From positions 1,302,001 through 1,366,000 of the forward strand of contig JBBAAO010000001.1 in assembly GCA_041658205.1 (NCBI GenBank): DNA of 64,000 nt, written 5' to 3'. A program made the translations under genes and the position numbers. Of the stretch, positions 34,477 through 42,874 are shown one piece after another. Below the pieces are notes generated by a model. It was not told where the DNA came from. It did no database searches and was given only the letters and a program-made list of their open reading frames with translations. How positions within the stretch are numbered: the first letter of the stretch is position 1; the number at the start of each line of letters is the position of its first letter. This stretch comes from Bacteroidota bacterium (GTDB taxonomy: Bacteria; Bacteroidota; Ignavibacteria; UBA10030; UBA8401).

Positions 34477-36048
34477 ATGGCAAAAGAATCGAAATTCCCA
34501 TTCGTCAAAAATGCAGCAGGTCGATCTGTTCCGACACGTGTTAATGGAAAACAGACAATTCCATTTCAAGGTATCAGTAAATACCATCCTGAACGAGCGA
34601 TGTCTGCACCGCCAATACGAAGTTGCGCTGACTATCCTTCTGATGGAAATAAACTTGTAAAAAATCTTAAAGATGCATTAAAGAAATGTGGGTTGAAGAA
34701 TGGAATGACAATATCAACACACCACCATTTGCGGAACGGTGATGAATTAACAAACACACTGTTCGATACGATAAAGGCGATGGGAATAAAGAATATTCGG
34801 TGGTTTCCCAGTGCATCATTTTCATGCCATGAATATTTGATAAAGTATTTAAAAGATGGGACAATCCATCATATTGAGGGAAGCATGAACGGACCGTTGG
34901 GTCGCTACGCATCAGAAGGGAAAATGAATGGGACTGGCGTGTTGCGATCTCATGGGGGAAGATATAAAGCAATTCAGGATGGTGATGTACATATTGACAT
35001 AGCCGTAATTGCTGCTCCATGTGCCGATTCTTTTGGCAATGCGAATGGCGTGAATGGTAAATCTGCTTGCGGCCCTCTTGGATTTGCATTGGGTGATTCC
35101 GAGTATGCCGATAGGGTGATTGTCGTTACTGATACATTAGTGGATTTCCCTTGTATTCCTTGGCATATTCAAGGTAACAATATTGATTTTGTTGTGCAGG
35201 TTGATTCTCTCGGTGATCCGTCAAAAATTGTTTCAGGAACAACTCAAGTAACAAAAAGCCCGGATAGAATTCTTATTGCGGAATATATTGCACAATTTGT
35301 TGAAGAAACAGGAATCATGCAAAAGGGATTTTCGTTCCAAGCAGGCGCCGGTGGAATTAATCTTGCCTTTCTGCTATTGATGAAAGAACGAATGAAAGCC
35401 AAAGGGGTGAAGGCAAGATTCATTAGAGGAGGCAGCACTCAATATCTTTCACAAATGCTGGAAGAGGGTTTGACAGATTATATCTTGGACGGACAAGCGT
35501 TTGATATCGAAGGTGTCCGTTCGTTACGTGATAATCCAAACCATGTCAGCACAAGTCCTTTTACAAGTTATAATTTTCATGGGAAAGGGAATTTTGCGTC
35601 AATGCTCGATGCAGTTGTGCTTGGGGCTACAGAAGTCGATCTCAATTTTAACGCAAATGTTGTTACGCATTCCGATGGATATTTACTGCACGGTATCGGC
35701 GGATGGCAAGATTGTCTGTTCGGGAAATGTGTTATTCTGGCAATACCTTCATTTCGAGACCGCGTTCCGATTATTGTAGATCGGGTGACAACTTTATGTG
35801 GCCCGGGTGAAATGATTGACGTGGTTGTTACCGAACGAGGAATTGCAATAAACCCTTTGCGCATCGATTTAATAAAGAAATTGACAAACAGCAGATTACC
35901 CATCCGATCGCTTAAAGATATTCAGAGCGAAGTAAATACAATCTGCGGAGGGAAACCCGAACATCCGAAATTTTCTTCAGAAAATGTTGCCGCGGTCGTC
36001 AATTGGGTTGATGGAACAGTACTGGATACTATTTTCACAGTAAAGTAA
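34477..36048 (+). CDS. citF: Citrate lyase alpha subunit / acyl-carrier transferase (CitF-like)
   Basis: A protein of 523 residues; ATG 34477 is preferred over an upstream GTG or TTG overlapping the citDE stop. It matches CitF throughout: RSVPTRVNGKQTIPFQG, NGMTISTHHHLRNGDELTN, IEGSMNGPLGRY, VLRSHGGRYKAIQDGDVHIDI, AAPCADSFGNANGV, SFQAGAGGINLAFL, and the late PSFRDRVPIIVDRVTTLCGPGE and VVVTERGIAINP. CitF swaps acetyl on the carrier for citrate. Length agrees with the family (about 510). The activating ligase CitC and the cofactor enzymes CitG and CitX are not in the window, so they are elsewhere or the reaction differs (for example a citramalyl-type substrate). Confidence 0.88.
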   Translation: MAKESKFPFVKNAAGRSVPTRVNGKQTIPFQGISKYHPERAMSAPPIRSCADYPSDGNKLVKNLKDALKKCGLKNGMTISTHHHLRNGDELTNTLFDTIKAMGIKNIRWFPSASFSCHEYLIKYLKDGTIHHIEGSMNGPLGRYASEGKMNGTGVLRSHGGRYKAIQDGDVHIDIAVIAAPCADSFGNANGVNGKSACGPLGFALGDSEYADRVIVVTDTLVDFPCIPWHIQGNNIDFVVQVDSLGDPSKIVSGTTQVTKSPDRILIAEYIAQFVEETGIMQKGFSFQAGAGGINLAFLLLMKERMKAKGVKARFIRGGSTQYLSQMLEEGLTDYILDGQAFDIEGVRSLRDNPNHVSTSPFTSYNFHGKGNFASMLDAVVLGATEVDLNFNANVVTHSDGYLLHGIGGWQDCLFGKCVILAIPSFRDRVPIIVDRVTTLCGPGEMIDVVVTERGIAINPLRIDLIKKLTNSRLPIRSLKDIQSEVNTICGGKPEHPKFSSENVAAVVNWVDGTVLDTIFTVK

Positions 36049-36236
36049 AACATTCCAGCGTTTATTTGGAAATGTTCCACAAACAAACGTTCGATCAACA
36101 TCGGTGATTTTCAGCGTATGGTTGATGAAACGTATGAGACTATTGCGTTTTTACAATATACTCGAAAAAGTTTTTCCTGAAATAGGTTAAAAAAATTCAT
36201 TACTTCTTTCGTACATCTTACCTCTCTTACACTCCT
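36049..36236 (+). other. Intergenic gap with a possible coding remnant
   Basis: In frame with, and just after, the citF stop, an open stretch runs to a TGA at 36178-36180. It includes the protein-like phrase SINIGDFQRMVDETYETIAF but has no start of its own before GTG/ATG codons near its middle. It may be a remnant of a deleted gene. No clear promoter or operator for the next gene could be assigned, and no copy of the LacI-type site is seen. Confidence 0.25.
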
Positions 36237-38894
36237 ATGAAGATATCTTTTGATAAAAAAACTGTCGGACTATTTTTCTTCCTTAGCGTCCTCATTGGAA
36301 GCGTATTACGCATTTATGCTCAAACGATTGATTTACCCAAAACATGGAAATTTAGAATAGGGGACAATCCGGAATGGGCGAATTCAACATTTAATGATTC
36401 TCTTTGGGATACGAAAAATGTCCAAACCAGCTGGGCTGCAAAAGATATCAAAGAGAATGTCTATTCCTGGTATCGAACAAGAATCATCATTCCCTCGAGC
36501 ATGAAAAGTGCTATTGAAAAGGGAAATGGGCTAAAACTTTGCCTTGGAAAGATTGACGATGTCGATTTTACCTATTTTAATGGAAAACTTATCGGACAAA
36601 TGGGCTCATTACCTCCAACATATGTTACAAAGTGGGATGTTCAACGAGTCTATCTTATTTCTTCAAATGATATTCAATACGACAAAGAAAATGTAATTGC
36701 CGTCAGAGTATTCAGTCCCGATATTGGCGGAATCGGAATGTATGAAGGTCCATATACGTATAGCGCAGTCCAGTGGGATGATTTTGTTTCGATATCATAT
36801 GCTATTGCTGAAACGTCAAATAATGCATTCTCCGCGACCGTTTCATTTTCCCATAAAGGAAACAAACCATATCACGGTACGATAGAATATCGTATCAAGA
36901 GTAAATCTAAACCAGAGCTCCACAAAGAGTCCAAAGAAATTCACCTGATTCCCGGTTCTGACACTGTTGTAATGTTTTCTGAATTTCACCCAGGCAAAGA
37001 AGATTTCCTGACGCTTGAATATCGGTTTACGGAAAGCGAAAGCAAGATTGCAGTAAAAAAAGAGCAACGCTATTTAGCAAATAAGCAGATTGATATCGCA
37101 ACCGGTGTTGAGCCAAAACCGATTATCCAAAATAAAATTACCGATGCATACTCTTCTGTCCAGTTCAACAATCAGAAAATGAACGGTTACATTCAAAAAC
37201 GGCTGATACAAAATCTTGAAGAACGGCTGTTGAAAGTTGATGAAAAAGGAATGATCGATTCGTATCTGCAACGTCCGGGAAATCATCCGTGGGTTGGAGA
37301 ACATATTGGAAAGTATCTAGAGACGGCATCGAACGTTTGGAAATATACCCATGATACTCGATTGAAGAAGCAGATGGATCGATTGATGTTCACACTCATA
37401 AACACTCAATTGGATGATGGATATTTGGGAACATACAGTCCAAGTGATTATTGGACAAGTTGGGATGTATGGTCTCATAAGTATAATCTATATGGTTTAC
37501 TTGGTTATTACACTGCAACGGGATATCAACCTGCGCTTGAATCCTGCAAAAGAATCGGCGATTTGTTATGTAAAACATTTGGCAATTTGCCGGGACAACG
37601 GGACATTATTGAAGCGGGCACACATATTGGGATGGCCGCAACAAGTGTGTTAGATCCTATGGTAGAATTGTACCGGTACACCGGAGAAAAAAAATATTTG
37701 GATTTCTGCTATTACATTATTGGTGCCTATGAACAAAAAAACGGCCCGAAAGTGATCAGTGCAATCATGGAAACCGGACAGGTAAATAAAGTGGCAAACG
37801 GGAAGGCATACGAAATGCTTTCAAATTATGTTGGATTAGTGAATCTTTATAAAGTGACTGGGGATGTAAAATTTTTGACGCCGGCACTTCGTGCATGGGA
37901 GGATGTAGTAACGAAGAGGCTTTATATAACAGGAACAACCAGTTCAATGGAATATTTTCAAGATGATTTTGTGCTGCCTGGCGGGGATAAAAATCATATC
38001 GGTGAAGGCTGTGTTACAGTAACGTGGATTCAGCTTAATCGGATGCTTTTCGAAGTGACCGGAGATCTCCGATATGCTGAACAGATTGAAAAATCTATTT
38101 ATAATCATTTATTGGGAGCAGAGAACCCGAAGAACGGTTGCGTGAGTTATTATACTCCCTTAATGGATAAGAAGCCGTTTATCGGACATATCAGCTGCTG
38201 CACATCGAGCGTGCCTCGCGGTATTGCCATGATCCCTTATTTTACATTTGGGAAAATAAATGAAATACCGACATTGTTGATGTATGAACCGGCGACGTAT
38301 AAAGAAACAATAACTTCCACGGATAAAAAACAAATTATTCTATCCGCACAGGTTTCAGGAAGTTTTCCTGAAAACGGAGAGATAACAGTATCAGTAAATG
38401 TTTCGAAATCTGCTGCTTTTCCCATTGCATTACGAGTCCCTTCGTGGTGTTCATCGTTCAGTGCAAAAGTTGGGGGAAAGGAATTTAAGGGGACTCCCAA
38501 TCATTTTCTAACGATTGCTCGTACATGGAAATCAAAAGACAAGATACGAATATCTTTCGATATGCCGGTTCAAACAATTTCCGGAGGAAAAAGTTATCCC
38601 AATCATATCGCTTTCCAAAGGGGACCGCAGGTATTAGCGTATGATAAATCATTAATCACTGATCTGTTTAAGGATACAGCATCGCAATATTTTCTTAAAA
38701 ATAAATTTGAATTTTTTTCTAAAGTCAATGTCCTTCCGAAGGAGTGGATTGGAACGCAATCGTATTCTATTCCGATAAAAGTTGGAGAAACAGATTCAAC
38801 GATGAACGAATTACTTTTAGTTCCGTTTGCTGATGCGAGTCAAACCGGAGGTGACGTCCAAGTGTGGTTGCCATTGAATGCAATTAGTAAATAG
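36237..38894 (+). CDS. GH127-like beta-L-arabinofuranosidase with N-terminal jelly-roll
   Basis: A secreted protein of 885 residues with a signal peptide (TVGLFFFLSVLIGSVLRIYAQ). Residues about 30-190 resemble the galactose-binding-like domain of GH2 enzymes (LPKTWKFRIGDNPEWANSTF, LCLGKIDDVDFTYFNGKLIG, ENVIAVRVF). Residues about 290-800 resemble DUF1680/GH127: DGYLGTYSP, WDVWSHKYNLYGLLGYY, EGCVTVTWIQLNRMLFEVTGD, GCVSYYTPL and SCCTSS. Residues corresponding to the zinc-thiolate site of GH127 are visible: Glu590 and Cys592 (E-x-C) and the Cys654-Cys655 pair, one of which would be the nucleophile. It would release L-arabinofuranose from glycans in the periplasm. Being last in the furanoside cluster supports a furanosidase role. 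Exact specificity (GH127, GH146 or a new branch) is open. Confidence 0.85.
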   Translation: MKISFDKKTVGLFFFLSVLIGSVLRIYAQTIDLPKTWKFRIGDNPEWANSTFNDSLWDTKNVQTSWAAKDIKENVYSWYRTRIIIPSSMKSAIEKGNGLKLCLGKIDDVDFTYFNGKLIGQMGSLPPTYVTKWDVQRVYLISSNDIQYDKENVIAVRVFSPDIGGIGMYEGPYTYSAVQWDDFVSISYAIAETSNNAFSATVSFSHKGNKPYHGTIEYRIKSKSKPELHKESKEIHLIPGSDTVVMFSEFHPGKEDFLTLEYRFTESESKIAVKKEQRYLANKQIDIATGVEPKPIIQNKITDAYSSVQFNNQKMNGYIQKRLIQNLEERLLKVDEKGMIDSYLQRPGNHPWVGEHIGKYLETASNVWKYTHDTRLKKQMDRLMFTLINTQLDDGYLGTYSPSDYWTSWDVWSHKYNLYGLLGYYTATGYQPALESCKRIGDLLCKTFGNLPGQRDIIEAGTHIGMAATSVLDPMVELYRYTGEKKYLDFCYYIIGAYEQKNGPKVISAIMETGQVNKVANGKAYEMLSNYVGLVNLYKVTGDVKFLTPALRAWEDVVTKRLYITGTTSSMEYFQDDFVLPGGDKNHIGEGCVTVTWIQLNRMLFEVTGDLRYAEQIEKSIYNHLLGAENPKNGCVSYYTPLMDKKPFIGHISCCTSSVPRGIAMIPYFTFGKINEIPTLLMYEPATYKETITSTDKKQIILSAQVSGSFPENGEITVSVNVSKSAAFPIALRVPSWCSSFSAKVGGKEFKGTPNHFLTIARTWKSKDKIRISFDMPVQTISGGKSYPNHIAFQRGPQVLAYDKSLITDLFKDTASQYFLKNKFEFFSKVNVLPKEWIGTQSYSIPIKVGETDSTMNELLLVPFADASQTGGDVQVWLPLNAISK

Positions 38895-39069
38895 GTTCTA
38901 TTGAGTATAACAGTTTGTACCTGTTGAAGTTGTTCCAAAGTATGGGAATACATTTTTATGAATTGTGAAAATACCATGCAGAAATCAATAAACAAACACG
39001 GGAAGGAATTTTAATGTATCTTTAGACAAGAGTGATTCTCTACGCTGTAATACTATTTTACACACCAGA

Positions 39070-39564
39070 ATGAACTTCCTCGCTATCGATTTCGAAACAG
39101 CTAACCGATATTCCAACAGTGCATGTTCCGTAGGGTTAGTACAAGTGCTCCATGGAAATATTGCTCCGAAAAAAACCTTTCTCATTAAACCGCCATACGA
39201 ACATTTTGAGTTTTCACACATTCATGGTATTTCCTGGGATGATGTCAAAAAGAAAGGGACATTTAAAGATATTTGGAAAAAAGTACTCCCTTTTTTTGAA
39301 GGAATTGATTTTGTTGTTGCCCATAATGCTCCGTTTGATAAGAGAGTGCTTCAGTCATGCTGCTCCACTTATGGTATTGCACCTCCGGAAATTGAATTTC
39401 GGTGTACTGTCCGGTTATCTCGATCAGTCTTAAAAATTCGGCCTGCAAATCTTTCAAATGTCTGCAGACAATTATTTATTCCACTGAACCATCACGAAGC
39501 GGGATCCGACGCAGAAGCATGCGCTCGGATAATGTTGGAAGTGTTGAAAAGAATTGAACGATGA
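39070..39564 (+). CDS. DEDDh 3'-5' exonuclease
   Basis: A protein of 164 residues of the DnaQ/RNase T exonuclease superfamily. Exo I is IDFETAN (Asp and Glu metal ligands), Exo II is VVAHNAPFDKRVL (Asp), and Exo III is HHEAGSDAEACARIML, giving the DEDDh set. It contains the catalytic domain only. Stand-alone members of this size trim DNA ends or proofread in trans. No ribosome-binding site stands out. It is isolated between the furanoside cluster and a lipoprotein gene, on the same strand, with long gaps on both sides, so it is likely independent. Confidence 0.88.
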   Translation: MNFLAIDFETANRYSNSACSVGLVQVLHGNIAPKKTFLIKPPYEHFEFSHIHGISWDDVKKKGTFKDIWKKVLPFFEGIDFVVAHNAPFDKRVLQSCCSTYGIAPPEIEFRCTVRLSRSVLKIRPANLSNVCRQLFIPLNHHEAGSDAEACARIMLEVLKRIER

Positions 39565-39880
39565 AATGATTGGTTTACTCAATTGCTCAAATTGTTATAG
39601 AATCAGACAATTCAGTCTTTTAAACATATTTGGAAATGTGTCTGAGGACAATATGTCAAAAAATTATGACGTCGTCTGTTTGACAATATCGTTAGATTGG
39701 CTATATTCTCAACACATTTAAATATAACGCAATATGAATTTCAACCTTTCTTAGTTTTTCCCCAAATGACATTAAAGCATCGATTTGTTACAAACAGACT
39801 GATGACCTATGAATTTCATTTCGTTACAAATTTGTTTTAATTCTTAATTCACTCGTTATTTTTCTTTTTCGGAGGTTTCT
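39565..39880 (+). other. AT-rich intergenic region
   Basis: No gene found in this 316-nt gap. Two similar short sequences, TTTGTTACAAAC near 39785 and TTCGTTACAAATTTG near 39824, might be a repeated operator for the lipoprotein gene downstream, but the match is short. A GGAGG ribosome-binding site precedes the next start. Confidence 0.3.
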
Positions 39881-41035
39881 ATGATCATAAAAAAATATCT
39901 CACAATGGTATTCATTGTTGTTGCGGCGAGCGCAATGTTGTTTTTAACGAGTTGCGATACAGCTGATACAGTAAGCGCCAGCGGTGGAACTGATTTATTA
40001 ACTGCATCATCAACATCTGTTTCTGTATTAGTAGGTTCTGGTAAATCCGTGACTATTTCAGGCGGGAAAATGCCATATTCTGTTAAATCGAATTCCGATA
40101 CCACAAAAGTTGGAGCAACAATTTCTGGTTCAGTACTTACGCTTTCCGGCCGCGCTGCTGGATCAGCTACAATAGTAGTAAAAGACAGCGCTGGCACAGC
40201 GACGGTGAGTTTGTCTGTAACAGTTGCTACAATGATTGCATCGCCAAATACAGTTTCTGTAGTGAAAGGTTCAAACACTTCTGTGACCATTAGCGGAGGA
40301 ACGTCCCCTTATTCGATACAAACAGCGCCGGATGCAGCAGTTGCAACAGCATCCATCAGTGGATCGACAGTGACGATAAATGGCGTCGCAGCAGGTTCAA
40401 CCTCAGTTACGGTAAAAGATAATTCAGCTTCAGCCAAAACTGTTATTATACCAATCACAGTGACTGCAACAGGTGGAAGCGGTGGCGGTGGTGGATTTAC
40501 GACTGCTGGATCAGTTTCATTTTCTTCCAATGTCTCTAATTTTTCCGCGAATGGAATTTACGATTCTGTTGCTACCACCGGAAGCGGTGCTGGTGGTTTT
40601 AGTTCTAACTCTTCAGGGCAATACAGTTTAGTGATATTTGGTTATAAGTATAATTCATCAACGAGTGTTGATCTCACAATGCTCATCTTTTTTGATAGTG
40701 CTCCGATTGGCACAGGAACATACGTTTATCCGCCGACGACCTCTAAATTTGTTTCAATTCTCTTTATGCCTGGAGTGAATCCGAATTCAGAAACGTCAAG
40801 CGCCTACCAACTTACAACATCGGCTACCGCGAGTATTTCTGCTATTACAGCAAGCAATGCAACCGGTACGTTCAGCGGAAATGGTACATTTATGTCTAAT
40901 GGAGTTGTTGATCCTTCGAAGACAATTTCCGTGACCGGAGGGACTTTCAATGTTCCAGTCATCGCTGGAGATGGACCTGGAAAGACTGACAGCAGAATAG
41001 AAGCACTTGTTAAAGATGTAATAAGAAAACTCTAG
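39881..41035 (+). CDS. Lipoprotein with two Ig-like (Big) repeats
   Basis: A protein of 384 residues with a GGAGG ribosome-binding site. A signal segment ends in the lipobox LTSC (Cys25), so the mature protein is a lipoprotein. Two bacterial Ig-like repeats of about 80 residues follow, each with a VxVxxGxxxSVTISGG-x-x-PYS start and a VxxxSATxxVKDxSA end. A Gly-rich linker (GGSGGGGGF) leads to a beta-rich C-terminal domain of unknown type. It is probably a surface or periplasmic binding or adhesion protein. It is monocistronic, with its own terminator downstream. Confidence 0.8.
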   Translation: MIIKKYLTMVFIVVAASAMLFLTSCDTADTVSASGGTDLLTASSTSVSVLVGSGKSVTISGGKMPYSVKSNSDTTKVGATISGSVLTLSGRAAGSATIVVKDSAGTATVSLSVTVATMIASPNTVSVVKGSNTSVTISGGTSPYSIQTAPDAAVATASISGSTVTINGVAAGSTSVTVKDNSASAKTVIIPITVTATGGSGGGGGFTTAGSVSFSSNVSNFSANGIYDSVATTGSGAGGFSSNSSGQYSLVIFGYKYNSSTSVDLTMLIFFDSAPIGTGTYVYPPTTSKFVSILFMPGVNPNSETSSAYQLTTSATASISAITASNATGTFSGNGTFMSNGVVDPSKTISVTGGTFNVPVIAGDGPGKTDSRIEALVKDVIRKL

Positions 41036-41067
41036 CTGCTATTGGTTGTAATAGCACCAATCTTTAT

Positions 41068-41100
41068 AGAATCCCGTCAGTTCTTGTTTGACGGGATTCT
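41068..41100 (+). terminator. Intrinsic terminator-like hairpin after the lipoprotein gene
   Basis: A perfect 12-bp stem (AGAATCCCGTCA with TGACGGGATTCT) and a 9-nt loop, followed by a short, weak T-rich tail (TATTGT). It lies 32 nt after the stop codon. Confidence 0.75.
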
Positions 41101-41208
41101 TATTGTACGGCTTGTATTGACGTGTTAAGAAAGAAAAAATGGGGATGAAGGGATTGAAGATTTCTTTCGTATATTGTTATCAAATTTATCATATAAAGAA
41201 TCGTATCC

Positions 41209-42438
41209 ATGAATCAACGTTCGCTCTATAAGACAATCGAAAGCTTCGACAGCAAAAAGTTTGCTTCCACGGAAGAAATGCTCGCCCATATACTGCATCA
41301 AATCGTCTCCAATGACAGGATTGAAATCAAAGGGGGACGAGTATGGAAACTTGATTCGACGAAGTACAGTTATGAGGTTATTGCACAACATGGCGAAGTA
41401 GAAAAGATCAAGGCAAACTTTTCATTGAAGGTTGATGAATACAAAATGTTTAAGCAGCTTGCATTGCATCGTACCATTGTTGCAAAGGAAACGAATGAAT
41501 ATTTGCGCAGTAAGGGAATTCTTAAATATTCTGCTACGGGTATCGGCGAAGTTGTGACAATAAAAGGGGTCGAACTCTATCCATATATTTTATCATTTAA
41601 TACAGACGTTCAGCATGAACATGTTGCTCCCACGCTGAATATTATCAGTCTTGCCGTTACTTCAATGGTAAAAAACAGAAGGATGGAGCGAAGTACGTCT
41701 CAGTTGCAAAAAGATTTAGATAAAGCAAGGGAGATTCAAAAAAGTATTCTGCCTGCCCATGAATTACAATTCCACAATTATGAAATGTTCGGTATCTCCA
41801 TTGCCGATAGAATTGTAGGCGGTGATTTTTTTGATTATATCATGAGTGCAGAGAAAGACCGTGTCGGTATTGTTATCGGGGATGCGGCTAGTAAAGGAAT
41901 ATCAGCAGCCGTCCAAGCGTTGTATGTCTCCGGCGCACTTCGCATGGGTGCAAGTTATCAGACCAAGATTAGCAATCTCATCCATAATATTAATGAGCTT
42001 GTCCATCATACCTTTTCGGACGACCGATTCCTTACGTTATTTTATGCTGAATTGTCCAATGACCTAAAAGGATTATGTGTATACGTTAATGCCGGGCACA
42101 GCAGTCCCATCATTTTTCGAGCGGCAACACGCACAACAGAATATCTTGAAGCAACCGGTAATATTGTTGGACCTTTTCCTCATCAATTATACCGAAGTGA
42201 AGGCATTATGCTTGCTAAGGGAGACATCATGTTATTGTATACCGATGGTGTTTCTGAAGCAATGGACAATCTTGGCATTCAATATACAGAAAAACGCCTC
42301 GCCCAAAAACTCAATGAACTCCGAAACGAAAAAGCACAGAACATCGCCCGATTGATTGTTGAAGATGTTCAAATCCATAATGCAAAGAGTAAATATTCTG
42401 ACGATAAGACTATTGTGGTTGTAAAACGGGTGAAATAA
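41209..42438 (+). CDS. SpoIIE/RsbU-type serine phosphatase
   Basis: A protein of 409 residues. Residues 1-150 form an unassigned, possibly GAF-like sensory domain. A coiled-coil linker (LQKDLDKAREIQKSILPAHEL) leads to the PP2C-like SpoIIE domain with RIVGGDFFDYI and IVIGDAASKGISAA (metal-binding Asp residues), YVNAGHSSPIIF, LLYTDGVSEAMD and YSDDKTIVVVK. Such phosphatases dephosphorylate anti-sigma-factor antagonists in partner-switching systems. No antagonist (STAS) or anti-sigma kinase gene is adjacent, so the partner is elsewhere. It is followed by a hairpin terminator and seems monocistronic. Confidence 0.9.
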   Translation: MNQRSLYKTIESFDSKKFASTEEMLAHILHQIVSNDRIEIKGGRVWKLDSTKYSYEVIAQHGEVEKIKANFSLKVDEYKMFKQLALHRTIVAKETNEYLRSKGILKYSATGIGEVVTIKGVELYPYILSFNTDVQHEHVAPTLNIISLAVTSMVKNRRMERSTSQLQKDLDKAREIQKSILPAHELQFHNYEMFGISIADRIVGGDFFDYIMSAEKDRVGIVIGDAASKGISAAVQALYVSGALRMGASYQTKISNLIHNINELVHHTFSDDRFLTLFYAELSNDLKGLCVYVNAGHSSPIIFRAATRTTEYLEATGNIVGPFPHQLYRSEGIMLAKGDIMLLYTDGVSEAMDNLGIQYTEKRLAQKLNELRNEKAQNIARLIVEDVQIHNAKSKYSDDKTIVVVKRVK

Positions 42439-42856
42439 TCTTTTCCTACCACAGAGACTCAGCGGCACAGAGAATAAAAATAATAAAGTGTGTTGGATGA
42501 TGTCTCACATCATGTAATGATCACTATAATTTTACCGCAGAGAACGTACAGAATTATTGTCGGGACGGTCTCCAGACCGTCCTTTTTTCTTATCCGCGTA
42601 AATCCGTGTCATTTGTGTCATCCGTGTTCTATTTTGCTAATTTTACCTCAGACACTTCGCTTTGCTCAGTGTGACAATACATCAGACATTCGGAGTTCTA
42701 ACGTGCCGTTGTGTTCAAGATAACAACGGATTTATCTTCCAATTCTCGGTTTAACAATCCTCAATAAAATTCAAGAATGAAGACATTCTTGTCTATTGTA
42801 GTAAACCAAATCATTCCAATGGCGTAATAGATCTCTTATAGTTACTCCACCTATCA
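42439..42856. repeat. Intergenic gap composed of dispersed repeats and a terminator
   Basis: No gene is seen in this 418-nt gap. It holds an ACCACAGAGACTCAGCGGC element (42447-42475), related to the one at 3257; a terminator-like hairpin at 42563-42588 (stem GGACGGTCT/AGACCGTCC, then six T); an AATCCGTGTCATTTGTGTC element (about 42601-42630); and, on the minus strand at 42646-42675, a copy of the GTCACACTGAGCAAAGCGA element also found near 50611 and 50704. The promoter of the next gene should lie in the last 150 nt. Confidence 0.6.
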
Positions 42857-42874
42857 TTGATCAAAGGAGATCGT

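Noticed and set aside
42490..42723. 77-codon plus-strand open frame
   Set aside because: It crosses a terminator hairpin and several dispersed repeats and has no ribosome-binding site.
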